Source: Bacillus sp. FJAT-26390 (GTDB taxonomy: Bacteria > Bacillota > Bacilli > Paenibacillales > Paenibacillaceae). Taken from it: DNA of 64,000 bases. The DNA lies in NCBI RefSeq assembly GCF_001682865.1, contig NZ_MAQX01000001.1, positions 1,183,290 through 1,247,289 on the forward strand, read 5' to 3'. Below are positions 7,502-15,460 of the stretch, piece after piece. A model generated the notes under the pieces. The model searched no databases. It was not told the DNA's origin and saw nothing but the letters and a program-made list of their open reading frames with translations. The first letter of the stretch is position 1. Each line of letters begins with the position of its first letter. A program made the position numbers and the translations under genes.

Positions 7502-8476
7502 ATGCAAATTGAAGAAGCGATCATTATTGGAGCAGGTCCTTGCGGTCTGGCAGCAGCGATCGAGCTTGAGAAAATCGGACTCCATCCCCTTGTCATAGAA
7601 AAACGTAATATCGTGCATTCCATCTCGCAATATCCGACGTATATGCATTTTTTCAGCACGCCGGAAAAGCTTGAAATAGGTGATATCCCCTTCACGACCG
7701 CCAATGACAAGCCATCTAGGCTGGAAGCTTTAAATTATTACCGGACAGCCGCTCAGCGCCATCGTGTTCGCGTGCAAGCTTATGAGGCAATTACGAGCAT
7801 TACGCCAGAAGACGGTGCTTACATTTTAGAGGGCGAGGACCGTTTTGGACAAAAGCGTCTTTACAAAAGCCGGTATGTCGTGATCGCGACGGGTTATTTT
7901 GACCATCCGAACGAGCTTGGCATTCCTGGTGAGCAGCTCGACAAGGTCAGCCATTTTTTCCGCGAATCGCATCCTTATGTCGGCATGAAGGTTGCCATTA
8001 TTGGCGGCAGCAACTCGGCGATCGATGCAGCGCTTGAGCTAGAGCGCGTTGGCGCAGAAGTAACGGTCGTTTATCGCGGCGAGGATTACTCCACCAGCAT
8101 CAAACCTTGGGTGAAGCCGGGCTTTCAAAGCAAGGTGAACAATGGACTCATCAATATGCTGTTCCAATCAAAAGTGGTCGAAATCGGCTACAATTCGATA
8201 ACCGTGCATGGGCCTGAAGGCGTTAGGCAATTGCCGAATGATTTTGTTTTGGCGCTTACCGGCTTCCACCCGGATCGCAACTTCCTTAACGCGACTGGGG
8301 TAACGATGGAGGAGGAAGGTTATCCTACCTTTGATCAAGAGACGATGGAAACGAACGTACCCGGCATCTATCTTGCCGGCGTCGTTGCTTCGCGGCATGA
8401 AGCGAATGAAATTTTCATTGAATCGGGACGCTATCACGGCCGGAAAATCGCTGAGCATATTATGAGCAGTAAATGA
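7502..8476 (+). CDS. ypdA: YpdA-family FAD/NAD(P)-binding oxidoreductase (bacillithiol disulfide reductase)
   Basis: A 324-aa thioredoxin-reductase-like flavoprotein. Seen: an FAD-binding GAGPCGLAAAIELEK at residue about 10, VIEKRNIVHSISQYPTYMHFFSTPEKLEIGDIPF characteristic of YpdA (given in pieces here: the HFFSTPEKLEIG block), a second Rossmann motif IIGGSNSAIDAALELE for NADPH, and a C-terminal GIYLAGVVASR. It lacks a CxxC redox pair, as YpdA does. In bacillithiol-making Bacillota YpdA (Bdr) reduces oxidised bacillithiol for redox balance. Start: ATG after TAGGAGG. It appears monocistronic. Confidence 0.85.
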   Translation: MQIEEAIIIGAGPCGLAAAIELEKIGLHPLVIEKRNIVHSISQYPTYMHFFSTPEKLEIGDIPFTTANDKPSRLEALNYYRTAAQRHRVRVQAYEAITSITPEDGAYILEGEDRFGQKRLYKSRYVVIATGYFDHPNELGIPGEQLDKVSHFFRESHPYVGMKVAIIGGSNSAIDAALELERVGAEVTVVYRGEDYSTSIKPWVKPGFQSKVNNGLINMLFQSKVVEIGYNSITVHGPEGVRQLPNDFVLALTGFHPDRNFLNATGVTMEEEGYPTFDQETMETNVPGIYLAGVVASRHEANEIFIESGRYHGRKIAEHIMSSK

Positions 8477-8578
8477 ATTCACGATTAATCGTTAATGAGC
8501 CTTTAGAATCGCTTACGGACTGGCTGTCATTGAACCCTCTCCAACGGACATCCGCCAAAATAAAATATTCATTTTCTT

Positions 8579-9010
8579 TCAATTCAATGGCGTATCCATG
8601 GAATCATTGCGGCTGGATGTGGAGTCATCGCCATAAAACGCGTCTAATTTTTTTCCGTTAATATAGACTTGGCCCTTTTTTATCGTTATGGCTTCACCAG
8701 GCAGCCCTACAATCCTTGCAATATCTTTTCCGTTGTTTTTCGTTTTAAATAAAACAATGTCGCCTCTCGATACTTTGTTTTTCTCATAATCATTCGAATC
8801 CACCAACACTTCGTTCCCCATCCCAAATGGATGAGGGTGATCATACACCGACCCTGAAGCCATTCCATCGGTTTCTACTTTTACTTTGATCATGGATAAG
8901 GTGGGGTTTTGAACAATCTTTATTTTCTGTTCGGTTTTGGTATCCGTGATGGAATCCGTACATCCGCTTATTATCGATATCAAAGCTGTAAAAATAAGAA
9001 ATAAAACCAT
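8579..9010 (-). CDS. Signal-peptidase-like lipoprotein without catalytic dyad, possible 5' frameshift
   Basis: A 143-aa product with a lipobox (SIISGC at about 12-17) and an S26-type fold segment: RGDIVLFKTKNNGKD and ARIVGLPGEAITIKKGQVYINGKKLDA match box D/E of signal peptidase I. The catalytic Ser-Met is replaced by Gly-Met (TDGMASG) and the general-base Lys of KRVIG by Ala (DIARIVG), so proteolysis is not expected. The ATG at 9010 has no ribosome binding site and the signal peptide lacks positive charge. Just upstream ATGCTCGAACG, correctly spaced from AAGGGGG, would supply MLER in frame if one base were restored, hinting at a 1-nt deletion. Confidence 0.55.
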   Translation of the reverse strand: MVLFLIFTALISIISGCTDSITDTKTEQKIKIVQNPTLSMIKVKVETDGMASGSVYDHPHPFGMGNEVLVDSNDYEKNKVSRGDIVLFKTKNNGKDIARIVGLPGEAITIKKGQVYINGKKLDAFYGDDSTSSRNDSMDTPLN

Positions 9011-9043
9011 CGTTCGAGCATTGATGACGCACGCCCCCTTCCG

Positions 9044-9097
9044 AAAAATAAATCAAAATGGCGTGCCAAATTGAAAGTCAATTTGCACGCCATTTTG
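9044..9097 (-). terminator. Terminator of the MoxR/DUF58/DUF4129 operon
   Basis: AAAATGGCGTGCAAATTGA pairs with TCAATTTGGCACGCCATTTT (one bulge), then GATTTATTTTTC. It is downstream of the operon's last stop at 9120. Confidence 0.8.
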
Positions 9098-9119
9098 CCT
9101 GTCGTTTCCTCTGTTCTTT

Positions 9120-10460
9120 CTAGCTTTTGTTCTCCAACTGCTTCTTAAAGGCATTCACCTGCTGATCGTTCGGCTCTTTATCGCCATAACGGACTTCCTC
9201 GTAAATGCCGATGAAGGAGTGCATGCCGGCTTGTTTAAGCCTGCCTGCCTTCCAATTCTCCAAATCATCAGCCGTTTCGCGGGGCGTCAGGGCGGCGTTA
9301 ACTGGATAGCCCTGCTCGGCTCCCGTACGAAGGATCATTTTGTACAAATATCTGATTTTTTCCGTATTTGATGTGAGCGCATTCCATTCCCCAGCTTGCG
9401 ATCGCCTCTTCGGCAGCAGCTTCTTAAGCCGGTTGCCCATTAGCTCGCGTAAATTGATTAATGTCATTAAGCTTTCAACCTCATCCGTGTAGCCCTCTGC
9501 CCCTTTGCGGCTGTCTGCACTGCGTTCCTGAAGCTTGGCCGCGATTACCTTCGCCCATTGATACAGCTTTTTGAGCAAGAAATACAACAAAATACAAGCG
9601 ATGATAATGACAAAAGCGATACCGATTATTTTTAATATTTGCTCCAGCAGCAGCATGAAGTCCGATGGCGGCTTGACCTCTTCGGTTGGCATCTCAGGCG
9701 GCTGCGCATTGCTCGGAGGCTCTTCCGTCGGCGATTGTTCCTTAGGCTGATTCAACCAATCCATGATTCGTTCGATAACCGAATGAAAGAATCGTTCAAT
9801 CGCCTGCTGAATTTGTCTAAATAATGCGAGTATGCTTATGATCGCGACGACGATGATCATCAACAGCCGGTTTTGGCGTTTAAAGGCGAGTGTTGCCGGT
9901 GTTTTGCCAGTATCGATCGTCTCGCTGTTCAAATGCCGCTCATTCACAAAGAAGAAAAATAAGATAACGGCAGCAATCCCGCAAACGATAAGAATACCGT
10001 TATAATCGACTAGCTTTTTAAACAATATTAGCTTCAAGGGTTGGGCAGCGACATAGAGCATGACGCCAATCAGCAATTGTGTATTCGGAAACGACTCTGA
10101 CCAGCCTCTTAACTGTGCAGACATGCCTCTCCATGCAACGAGGGCGGCAGCTAAGCTGCATACGACCATAGCGACGATATCAAGCTCATTTGCCCCTGCG
10201 CCAATGAACCATATTCCGTGCAATCCGCCAATGGCCAATGCTAGCAGCAGCCTCACGCCGTAGCGAAGCCTGGACCATTTTCCGATCAATAACGATGCAG
10301 CCCAGTAACCCAACGGCAATGTTGCAATCCACGTCCATAACTCGGTTTCTGGCAGCAGGTAAATCGCTATAACCATGAATACCGGCAAGTAGAAAAATAG
10401 TTCAATGACACCTTGTCCAAGCGTCTTCAAAGAGAGTGCTCGCTTCCTCGCATCGCTCAT
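9120..10460 (-). CDS. DUF4129-domain multi-pass membrane protein
   Basis: 446 aa. About seven hydrophobic segments in residues 15-215, a proline/glutamate-rich external linker (QPKEQSPTEEPPSNAQPPEMPTEE region), one more membrane helix (about 275-297), then a cytosolic DUF4129 region with SQAGEWNALTSNTEKIRYLYKMIL and LTPRETADDL. DUF4129 proteins and transglutaminase-like relatives are the third member of MoxR-DUF58 gene sets (compare YeaC-YeaD-YebA of B. subtilis). No transglutaminase Cys-His-Asp triad is seen here. The start overlaps the DUF58 gene stop by 4 bp (ATGA), indicating translational coupling. Role in envelope maturation is inferred. Confidence 0.75.
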   Translation of the reverse strand: MSDARKRALSLKTLGQGVIELFFYLPVFMVIAIYLLPETELWTWIATLPLGYWAASLLIGKWSRLRYGVRLLLALAIGGLHGIWFIGAGANELDIVAMVVCSLAAALVAWRGMSAQLRGWSESFPNTQLLIGVMLYVAAQPLKLILFKKLVDYNGILIVCGIAAVILFFFFVNERHLNSETIDTGKTPATLAFKRQNRLLMIIVVAIISILALFRQIQQAIERFFHSVIERIMDWLNQPKEQSPTEEPPSNAQPPEMPTEEVKPPSDFMLLLEQILKIIGIAFVIIIACILLYFLLKKLYQWAKVIAAKLQERSADSRKGAEGYTDEVESLMTLINLRELMGNRLKKLLPKRRSQAGEWNALTSNTEKIRYLYKMILRTGAEQGYPVNAALTPRETADDLENWKAGRLKQAGMHSFIGIYEEVRYGDKEPNDQQVNAFKKQLENKS

Positions 10461-11596
10461 GCGCCCACCTCTTCCCTATACGACTGGGATTGCGGTTTGC
10501 CCTCGTCATCTTCCGTCAGCGCGTTTTCCGTAAGCAGCCATACCGCTACAGCATTGCCATTATATCGAAGCTGATCTGCTTGCTGCTCCAGTTCATCGTT
10601 CCAATAGGAAGTAATCATAAGAACATCACGTTCGCTGTAACCGCTTATCGCTTCCCGTTCGATCAGATGGTGAAACAGCTCCGTACGCTCAATCTCAAGC
10701 TTCGCCATTTCCTCCAAAATGCCAATCAGGTGCTCATGTCCGCCGCGCGGCTCAATGTGAACGCTTTCTCGCATGCCTGCAATAGGCATGTTAGCCGCAA
10801 AACCGACCTCCATCCCTTGCTGAATGACTGCTTCTGCCGCTCCGGCCGCCCACTCGATCCCTCTCTCGATTAAATCCAGATCGGTCACGCTGCGCCACAT
10901 GCCCTCCGCATCGTCCACATTCAAATAAATCATCAACCTGCGGTCGGCGGTAAAATCATATTGATGCACTTGAAGATTTCCCGTCTTTGCTGTTGCTTTC
11001 CAGTTGATCTGCTTATAGGTATCCCCAGCTTGATAATCGCGAACGCCTGCTATGATGAAGGGATCGCTAATGATCCAGCGTCGTACCGATTGATCGCCTT
11101 GCCAGCTATGGTAGGGCAATTCATGAATAGGAACCTGAGCCGGCTTCGGATAGACGAGCAGTTCTCCTGATAGCGTTAGCTGCTCAGACGCTTTTGATAG
11201 GCCAAGCAAATCGCCTCCGGTAAGCGTAACCGTCTGAAGCTTGTACCAGCCGCGCTTTGCGCATGTGATGCGATGCTTGCGCGTGATTTTCGTATATGGC
11301 GAGAGGCTGAAGAAGCTTTTATGATTTTGATAAAGCTGCCCGCTGCTCACCGAAAAATTTTCGAGCCGCTGAAAGTGCAAGTGCGTGGAGAGCTGCGACT
11401 CGACGCGAAGCCACGGTACCGGCAGCCACTTCGCATTAGCCATTTCCTCGATTAGCTCAACCTGTTCACCGCGGTAAGCGGATTTGCTTGTGAAGCGCCG
11501 CTCATACTTCATGCGCCGAAGCACAAATCGTTGGAACACTTGGCCCTGTACGTATACGATTCCAAACGCGGCAACGATAAACCAGAATAGGATCAT
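10457..11596 (-). CDS. DUF58-domain protein (vWA-like, MoxR partner)
   Basis: 379 aa. Two N-terminal hydrophobic stretches in the first 20 residues are followed by a beta-rich region and the DUF58 signature: GVRDYQAGDTYKQINWKATAKTGNLQVHQYDFTADRR, with LMIYLNVDDA corresponding to the vWA strand and metal-site region. DUF58 proteins act with MoxR AAA+ ATPases, probably as adaptor or scaffold for envelope or complex maturation. It is the middle gene of a three-gene operon: 11 bp after moxR, overlapping DUF4129 by 4 bp. Start ATG at 11596. Confidence 0.8.
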   Translation of the reverse strand: MILFWFIVAAFGIVYVQGQVFQRFVLRRMKYERRFTSKSAYRGEQVELIEEMANAKWLPVPWLRVESQLSTHLHFQRLENFSVSSGQLYQNHKSFFSLSPYTKITRKHRITCAKRGWYKLQTVTLTGGDLLGLSKASEQLTLSGELLVYPKPAQVPIHELPYHSWQGDQSVRRWIISDPFIIAGVRDYQAGDTYKQINWKATAKTGNLQVHQYDFTADRRLMIYLNVDDAEGMWRSVTDLDLIERGIEWAAGAAEAVIQQGMEVGFAANMPIAGMRESVHIEPRGGHEHLIGILEEMAKLEIERTELFHHLIEREAISGYSERDVLMITSYWNDELEQQADQLRYNGNAVAVWLLTENALTEDDEGKPQSQSYREEVGA

Positions 11597-11607
11597 CGGA
11601 CGGCCGC

Positions 11608-12567
11608 CTAACGGACCGTCACGCCGGCCTCAGCAGGCACGGGCGTCAAACGAATGATATCATCGATGATGGAATCGGCCTGGTTAGCGCTGCGCTGCAT
11701 CCCTCTGATCGCCAATCGGTGAGCAAGCACCGGCTTTGCCATAGCTTTCACATCATCCGGCGTAACGAAATCGCGGCCTCGCAAAATGGCATGAACCTGG
11801 GAAGCGCGCAAGAGCGCTTGGCTGCCCCGGGGACTTACGCCAACGGAAACTTCATCGCGCTTGCGCGTTTGCTCCACGACTTGCAGCAAATAGTTCAGCA
11901 CGTCATCCGTTACTCTTACGGCTGTGTAAGCCTGCTGCGCCTTCTGAATGACGTCAATGTCTGCCACCGGTTCAAGTTTGGAGAGCGGATCTTGGTCTTT
12001 AAATCGTTTGAGCAGCTGCAAGCCTTCCTCCGTCGTCGGATAGCCCATTTTTATTTTAAAGAGGAAACGATCTAGCTGGGCCTCTGGCAATGGAAATGTG
12101 CCTTGGTGCTCAACCGGATTTTGAGTAGCGATTACCATAAAGGGACGCTCGAGCTGCTTCGTTTCCCCGTCAATGCTGATTTGGCGCTCTTCCATACATT
12201 CAAGCAAGCTTGATTGCGTCCTTGGCGTCGCGCGGTTAATCTCATCGGCAAGCAGCAGATTCGTAAATAACGGCCCTGCCCGAAACTCAAATTCGCTTAT
12301 TTTTTGATTATAGAAATGAATGCCGCTTAAGTCAGACGGAAGCAAATCGGGCGTAAACTGTATGCGCCTAAAGGTGAGTGCGAGCGATTTGGCAAGTGAT
12401 TTGGCGAGCAGCGTCTTCCCTGTCCCCGGAACATCCTCAAGCAGCACATGGCCAGAAGTAATAAGTCCAATTAAAAGCAAATCAACAACTTCTTCTTTCC
12501 CTACGATTACGCGGCCTATATTGGCTTTAACCTGTTCGGTTAATTGTTTGATGGCTTCAAAAGACAT
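11608..12567 (-). CDS. MoxR-family AAA+ ATPase
   Basis: 319 aa. Walker A is LEDVPGTGKTLLAKSLA, Walker B is LLLADEINRATPRTQSSLLECMEER, sensor 1 lies in MVIATQNPVEHQGTFPLPEAQLDRFL, and an arginine-rich sensor 2 lies in VSPRGSQALLRA. These are the hallmarks of the MoxR subfamily, chaperone-like ATPases that mature protein or metal complexes. It is the first gene of the MoxR-DUF58-DUF4129 operon, 21 bp downstream of the deacetylase gene stop, so it may also be co-transcribed with the upstream MOSC-APH-YdjC genes. Confidence 0.9.
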   Translation of the reverse strand: MSFEAIKQLTEQVKANIGRVIVGKEEVVDLLLIGLITSGHVLLEDVPGTGKTLLAKSLAKSLALTFRRIQFTPDLLPSDLSGIHFYNQKISEFEFRAGPLFTNLLLADEINRATPRTQSSLLECMEERQISIDGETKQLERPFMVIATQNPVEHQGTFPLPEAQLDRFLFKIKMGYPTTEEGLQLLKRFKDQDPLSKLEPVADIDVIQKAQQAYTAVRVTDDVLNYLLQVVEQTRKRDEVSVGVSPRGSQALLRASQVHAILRGRDFVTPDDVKAMAKPVLAHRLAIRGMQRSANQADSIIDDIIRLTPVPAEAGVTVR

Positions 12568-12588
12568 AGGTCAGCTCCTTCGTTTAGG

Positions 12589-13512
12589 TTAGGTTGTAAA
12601 TCCGGTACGGTCGCGCTGCAGCTTCTGAAGCTCACGCCAGCGGATCATGCGAATGCCTTCATCCTGCAGCGTCTGTCTGATTTCAGCGTCGCGGAACAGC
12701 TCGAGTTCCATTCCCCGCTTAATCGGCTGAGCATGGAAAGCATTCAGCTCATCCGTAACGAGTGATGGATGAATGATGAGCTCGGTTACCCCTGGATGCA
12801 GGCTCTTTAATAGCTGTGTCATGCTCGATTTTAAAGAATTAAAATCTTCGCCATCCTGTAATTGGAACGGAAGCCCAACCAAATAGTCAAGTATGACGAT
12901 TCCCTTGGAGTCGGCTAGCTGAGCAAGCTGCCTTGCTTGCTCGGCAAGCTCTGGCGGCGCTACCTGACCGTTTTCTTGCAGCAAGTAACGAGGCAAACGG
13001 AAAGGCAAGCCATAGGAAGCGCATACATCAAGCACGGTAGCTAAGAAATTGCGCCCTGTCGCTAAGCCATAGAGGCTGCCCATATGGTTATCGGCATGCG
13101 ATGGCTTCATCCCCATGGCAAGCGCCATCTCCACTTGGGCAATCAGCTCCTGCTTGACCTGCTCGGGATCAGCTTGCTGCTCGAAGGTTTTGCTGTCCTT
13201 TGGAAAATAATTCTCATTCGTAACTAGCGAGGCCGTACTTCCTTTGCGATTGACCGGTCCCCAACGATATAGATCCCATTCGCTCGTAAACGTAAAATGA
13301 ACGCCAACATCGATTTGCGGATTTCTCGCGCTCCAAAGCGCCGCTTCCCTAGCCCAGCCGCAGGGCATCATTAAAGTTGCCGAGCTAACCGTATTTTCAA
13401 GCAGCAATTGCTGGATGCCGCTATTTACCGAATGACATAATCCATAATCGTCCGCGTTGATTAGAAGAAGCTTGTCACCTTCGCCATATCCTAGCGCTTT
13501 AGCTAAACTCAT
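12589..13512 (-). CDS. YdjC/ChbG-family carbohydrate deacetylase
   Basis: 307 aa from ATG 13512 (MSLAKALGYGEGDKLLLINADDYG), 9 nt after GGGAGG; upstream in-frame codons lie inside the previous gene. Metal and catalytic motifs: INADDYGLCHSVN (Asp-Asp pair), VGVHFTFTSEW (His), and KPSHADNHMGS (HxxxH). YdjC proteins remove acetyl groups from chitooligosaccharides or related N-acetyl sugars. The start overlaps the APH-type gene stop by 14 bp, so translation is coupled. The actual sugar is unknown. Confidence 0.8.
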   Translation of the reverse strand: MSLAKALGYGEGDKLLLINADDYGLCHSVNSGIQQLLLENTVSSATLMMPCGWAREAALWSARNPQIDVGVHFTFTSEWDLYRWGPVNRKGSTASLVTNENYFPKDSKTFEQQADPEQVKQELIAQVEMALAMGMKPSHADNHMGSLYGLATGRNFLATVLDVCASYGLPFRLPRYLLQENGQVAPPELAEQARQLAQLADSKGIVILDYLVGLPFQLQDGEDFNSLKSSMTQLLKSLHPGVTELIIHPSLVTDELNAFHAQPIKRGMELELFRDAEIRQTLQDEGIRMIRWRELQKLQRDRTGFTT

Positions 13513-14491
13513 CCGTTTCATCCTCCCAATTGTCATTGATCCACTGGCAGCCAAACATCGATTGATCGATTATGCCGCATAATACTTCCTCTTTGTCTAA
13601 TTGATCTCTTAAGCGAACGGCAAAATGCAGCGCGACATCAAGCAAACGCAATTTCATTAAGGACGATAATTGCTTATCCTCCTGCTCGGATAAAGAAAGC
13701 GCACTCCGATAACCTTGAAGCAGCAGCTTTATTTGCTCATGAAATGACGAATCCCCGGGTTTGATAAGGTCAACGATAATAACGGCTAGCTCCATCGCTC
13801 TTACATCAACCGTCGCGAATTCAAAATCGAGCACGCCGATAATCGCATCGCCTTGTGAAACCGTATTATTAAACACCAAATCGCCATGAATCCACTGCTG
13901 CGGAAGCCGTGCAAGCTGATCGCACTCAGCCGACAACCTTTGACGTTCCTCGTTTAGAGCAATGAAACTGGATCTTCTCGCTGCAAGCTGCTCAGAGCGG
14001 TCAGCCATCGCTAAGAATGCGGCTCCATCCATTGTTGCATAAGTACTTTCTAATTGGTAATAAGGACTATACATCGGCTTCCGCGTTGGTTGAATGCGTC
14101 CTAATGCTTTAGTCAGCTCAGCTGCTGTAATTCCTAGCGCATAGACATGAGCGGTATTGGCAACGGATGGCCGATCCCCTTCAATGTAATGAAACAACGA
14201 AGATAACGTGCCGTCCTTCGCTATGGTGACCGTATCGCCTTGCTTATTGCGTACTGGAACCGGCACCGCAAAGGAAATCTCTTGCCTCTTTAGTTCAGCC
14301 AGCACCTCATGCTCCAGCCTGACGATGTCCGCATCCTTATGGTTATTATAGATTCGCAGAACGAACCTTTGACCACCTGAGGTTACCATTCGGGTCGTAT
14401 TATTCATACCGCTTTCCCGGTTCTCTACCTCGCATAACTCATGAATCTCGTATTCTTTCAAATAGGCGGTAAAATCTAAGCTGTCGCTCAA
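13499..14491 (-). CDS. APH/choline-kinase-type phosphotransferase
   Basis: 330 aa. Protein-kinase-like small-molecule kinase: N-terminal lobe with RFVLRIYNN (ATP Lys replaced by Arg in this position of the motif), catalytic loop WIHGDLVFNNT (Asp and Asn), and LDFEFA with the metal-binding Asp. The family includes aminoglycoside phosphotransferases, homoserine kinase type II and spore-coat CotS-like kinases; substrate cannot be assigned. The TTG start at 14491 follows AGGAGG by 9 nt and overlaps the MOSC gene stop (TTGA), while its own 3' end overlaps the deacetylase gene. Tight coupling of three genes suggests one pathway, identity unknown. Confidence 0.75.
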   Translation of the reverse strand: MSDSLDFTAYLKEYEIHELCEVENRESGMNNTTRMVTSGGQRFVLRIYNNHKDADIVRLEHEVLAELKRQEISFAVPVPVRNKQGDTVTIAKDGTLSSLFHYIEGDRPSVANTAHVYALGITAAELTKALGRIQPTRKPMYSPYYQLESTYATMDGAAFLAMADRSEQLAARRSSFIALNEERQRLSAECDQLARLPQQWIHGDLVFNNTVSQGDAIIGVLDFEFATVDVRAMELAVIIVDLIKPGDSSFHEQIKLLLQGYRSALSLSEQEDKQLSSLMKLRLLDVALHFAVRLRDQLDKEEVLCGIIDQSMFGCQWINDNWEDETDEFS

Positions 14492-15177
14492 TCCGTATTT
14501 CCTCCTTGCCCTTCGTTCATCAGCTTTGCTAGTCTTTTTCCAAGCTGCTGCTGCCAGCTAGCTGCGAGCTCCTCTACTTCCAGCAGCTCTCGGATGCCTT
14601 GTACATCCTCTTTATCTATATACATGACACGATTCGCTTCGGCAATCGACTTGCGCGCAGGGTGTTTATGCGTAATGGCAAATGTCGTTCCCGCTTTGAT
14701 CTTGCCCTCTTGAAGCACCCGGAAATAAAATCCGGTGTAGCCATTGCGCTGTACGTGCCCGGGTAATTCCGGCTGCTGATGCCTTAAACCTAGTTTAAAG
14801 CAAGGCTGCCTAGGCTGGCTGACCTGTAGAACTACTTCACCGGCTGCAACGATATCGCCGATGCACAAATCGTCCTCCGTCCAGTTCGACAAGGTGAAAT
14901 TTTCGCCGAAAGCCCCATATTCAAGCGGCTTCTCCAGCTGCTCGCGCCAATAGGAATAACGCTGCTCGAAATAAACACAAACGGCTTTATCCGGACCGCC
15001 ATGGTTGACCAGATCACCTTGTCCGTCGCCATTCAGCCCCGTAAAGGTAAGGGTATGCGCCATTTCAGAGGACTTTTTAAAAATGCCTGATAGGATCTCC
15101 TTTGAGCCATGTGCTATGGGTACAGGCTTGCCGACATTCAAGGCTACGAGGCTTGCCTCCGCTATAATTTGCGCCAT
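14488..15177 (-). CDS. MOSC-domain protein (YiiM-like)
   Basis: 229 aa. MOSC fold with GDGQGDLVNHGGPDKAVCVY, GAFGENFTL and the molybdenum-cofactor-binding Cys in SQPRQPCFKLG, followed by a C-terminal three-helix (3-alpha) domain from about residue 165. YiiM-type MOSC proteins use molybdopterin to reduce N-hydroxylated compounds. ATG start at 15177 after GAGG. First gene of a unit with APH-type kinase and YdjC-type deacetylase. A promoter and a 25-bp palindrome lie upstream. Confidence 0.85.
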   Translation of the reverse strand: MAQIIAEASLVALNVGKPVPIAHGSKEILSGIFKKSSEMAHTLTFTGLNGDGQGDLVNHGGPDKAVCVYFEQRYSYWREQLEKPLEYGAFGENFTLSNWTEDDLCIGDIVAAGEVVLQVSQPRQPCFKLGLRHQQPELPGHVQRNGYTGFYFRVLQEGKIKAGTTFAITHKHPARKSIAEANRVMYIDKEDVQGIRELLEVEELAASWQQQLGKRLAKLMNEGQGGNTD

Positions 15178-15215
15178 AATTCCACGATCCTCCTAATCGA
15201 TTCTTTTATTTGACT

Positions 15216-15245
15216 ATTATAATCTTGGGAGGGAGAAGTTGGCAA
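15216..15245 (-). promoter_or_regulatory. Promoter of the MOSC-APH-YdjC unit
   Basis: Minus strand TTGCCA (15245-15240), 18 bp, TATAAT (15221-15216), 39 bp before the MOSC start. Confidence 0.65.
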
Positions 15246-15253
15246 AGAGATAT

Positions 15254-15278
15254 AACTACATTAATTATTAATGTAGTT
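15254..15278. promoter_or_regulatory. 25-bp perfect palindrome upstream of the MOSC promoter
   Basis: AACTACATTAA and TTAATGTAGTT flank a 3-base centre. It ends 8 bp upstream of the -35 box, a position that suits an activator or upstream repressor. No run of T follows, so it is not a terminator. The regulator is unknown. Confidence 0.6.
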
Positions 15279-15460
15279 TATTAATCAAGGATGAATCACT
15301 TTCGACAGCCTTTATAACAGCTTTCCCCTTTACATGTCGAAAAGCTCTCTTTCGTGTAGCAAATTGCGCTTCCCCGGGAAATGTTTTTGAAATAGTCGGA
15401 ATATTTCCTGTATTTCGCCTCTTCTATTTCCCATCGAATCGCAAGCATCGAGCACGTTCA

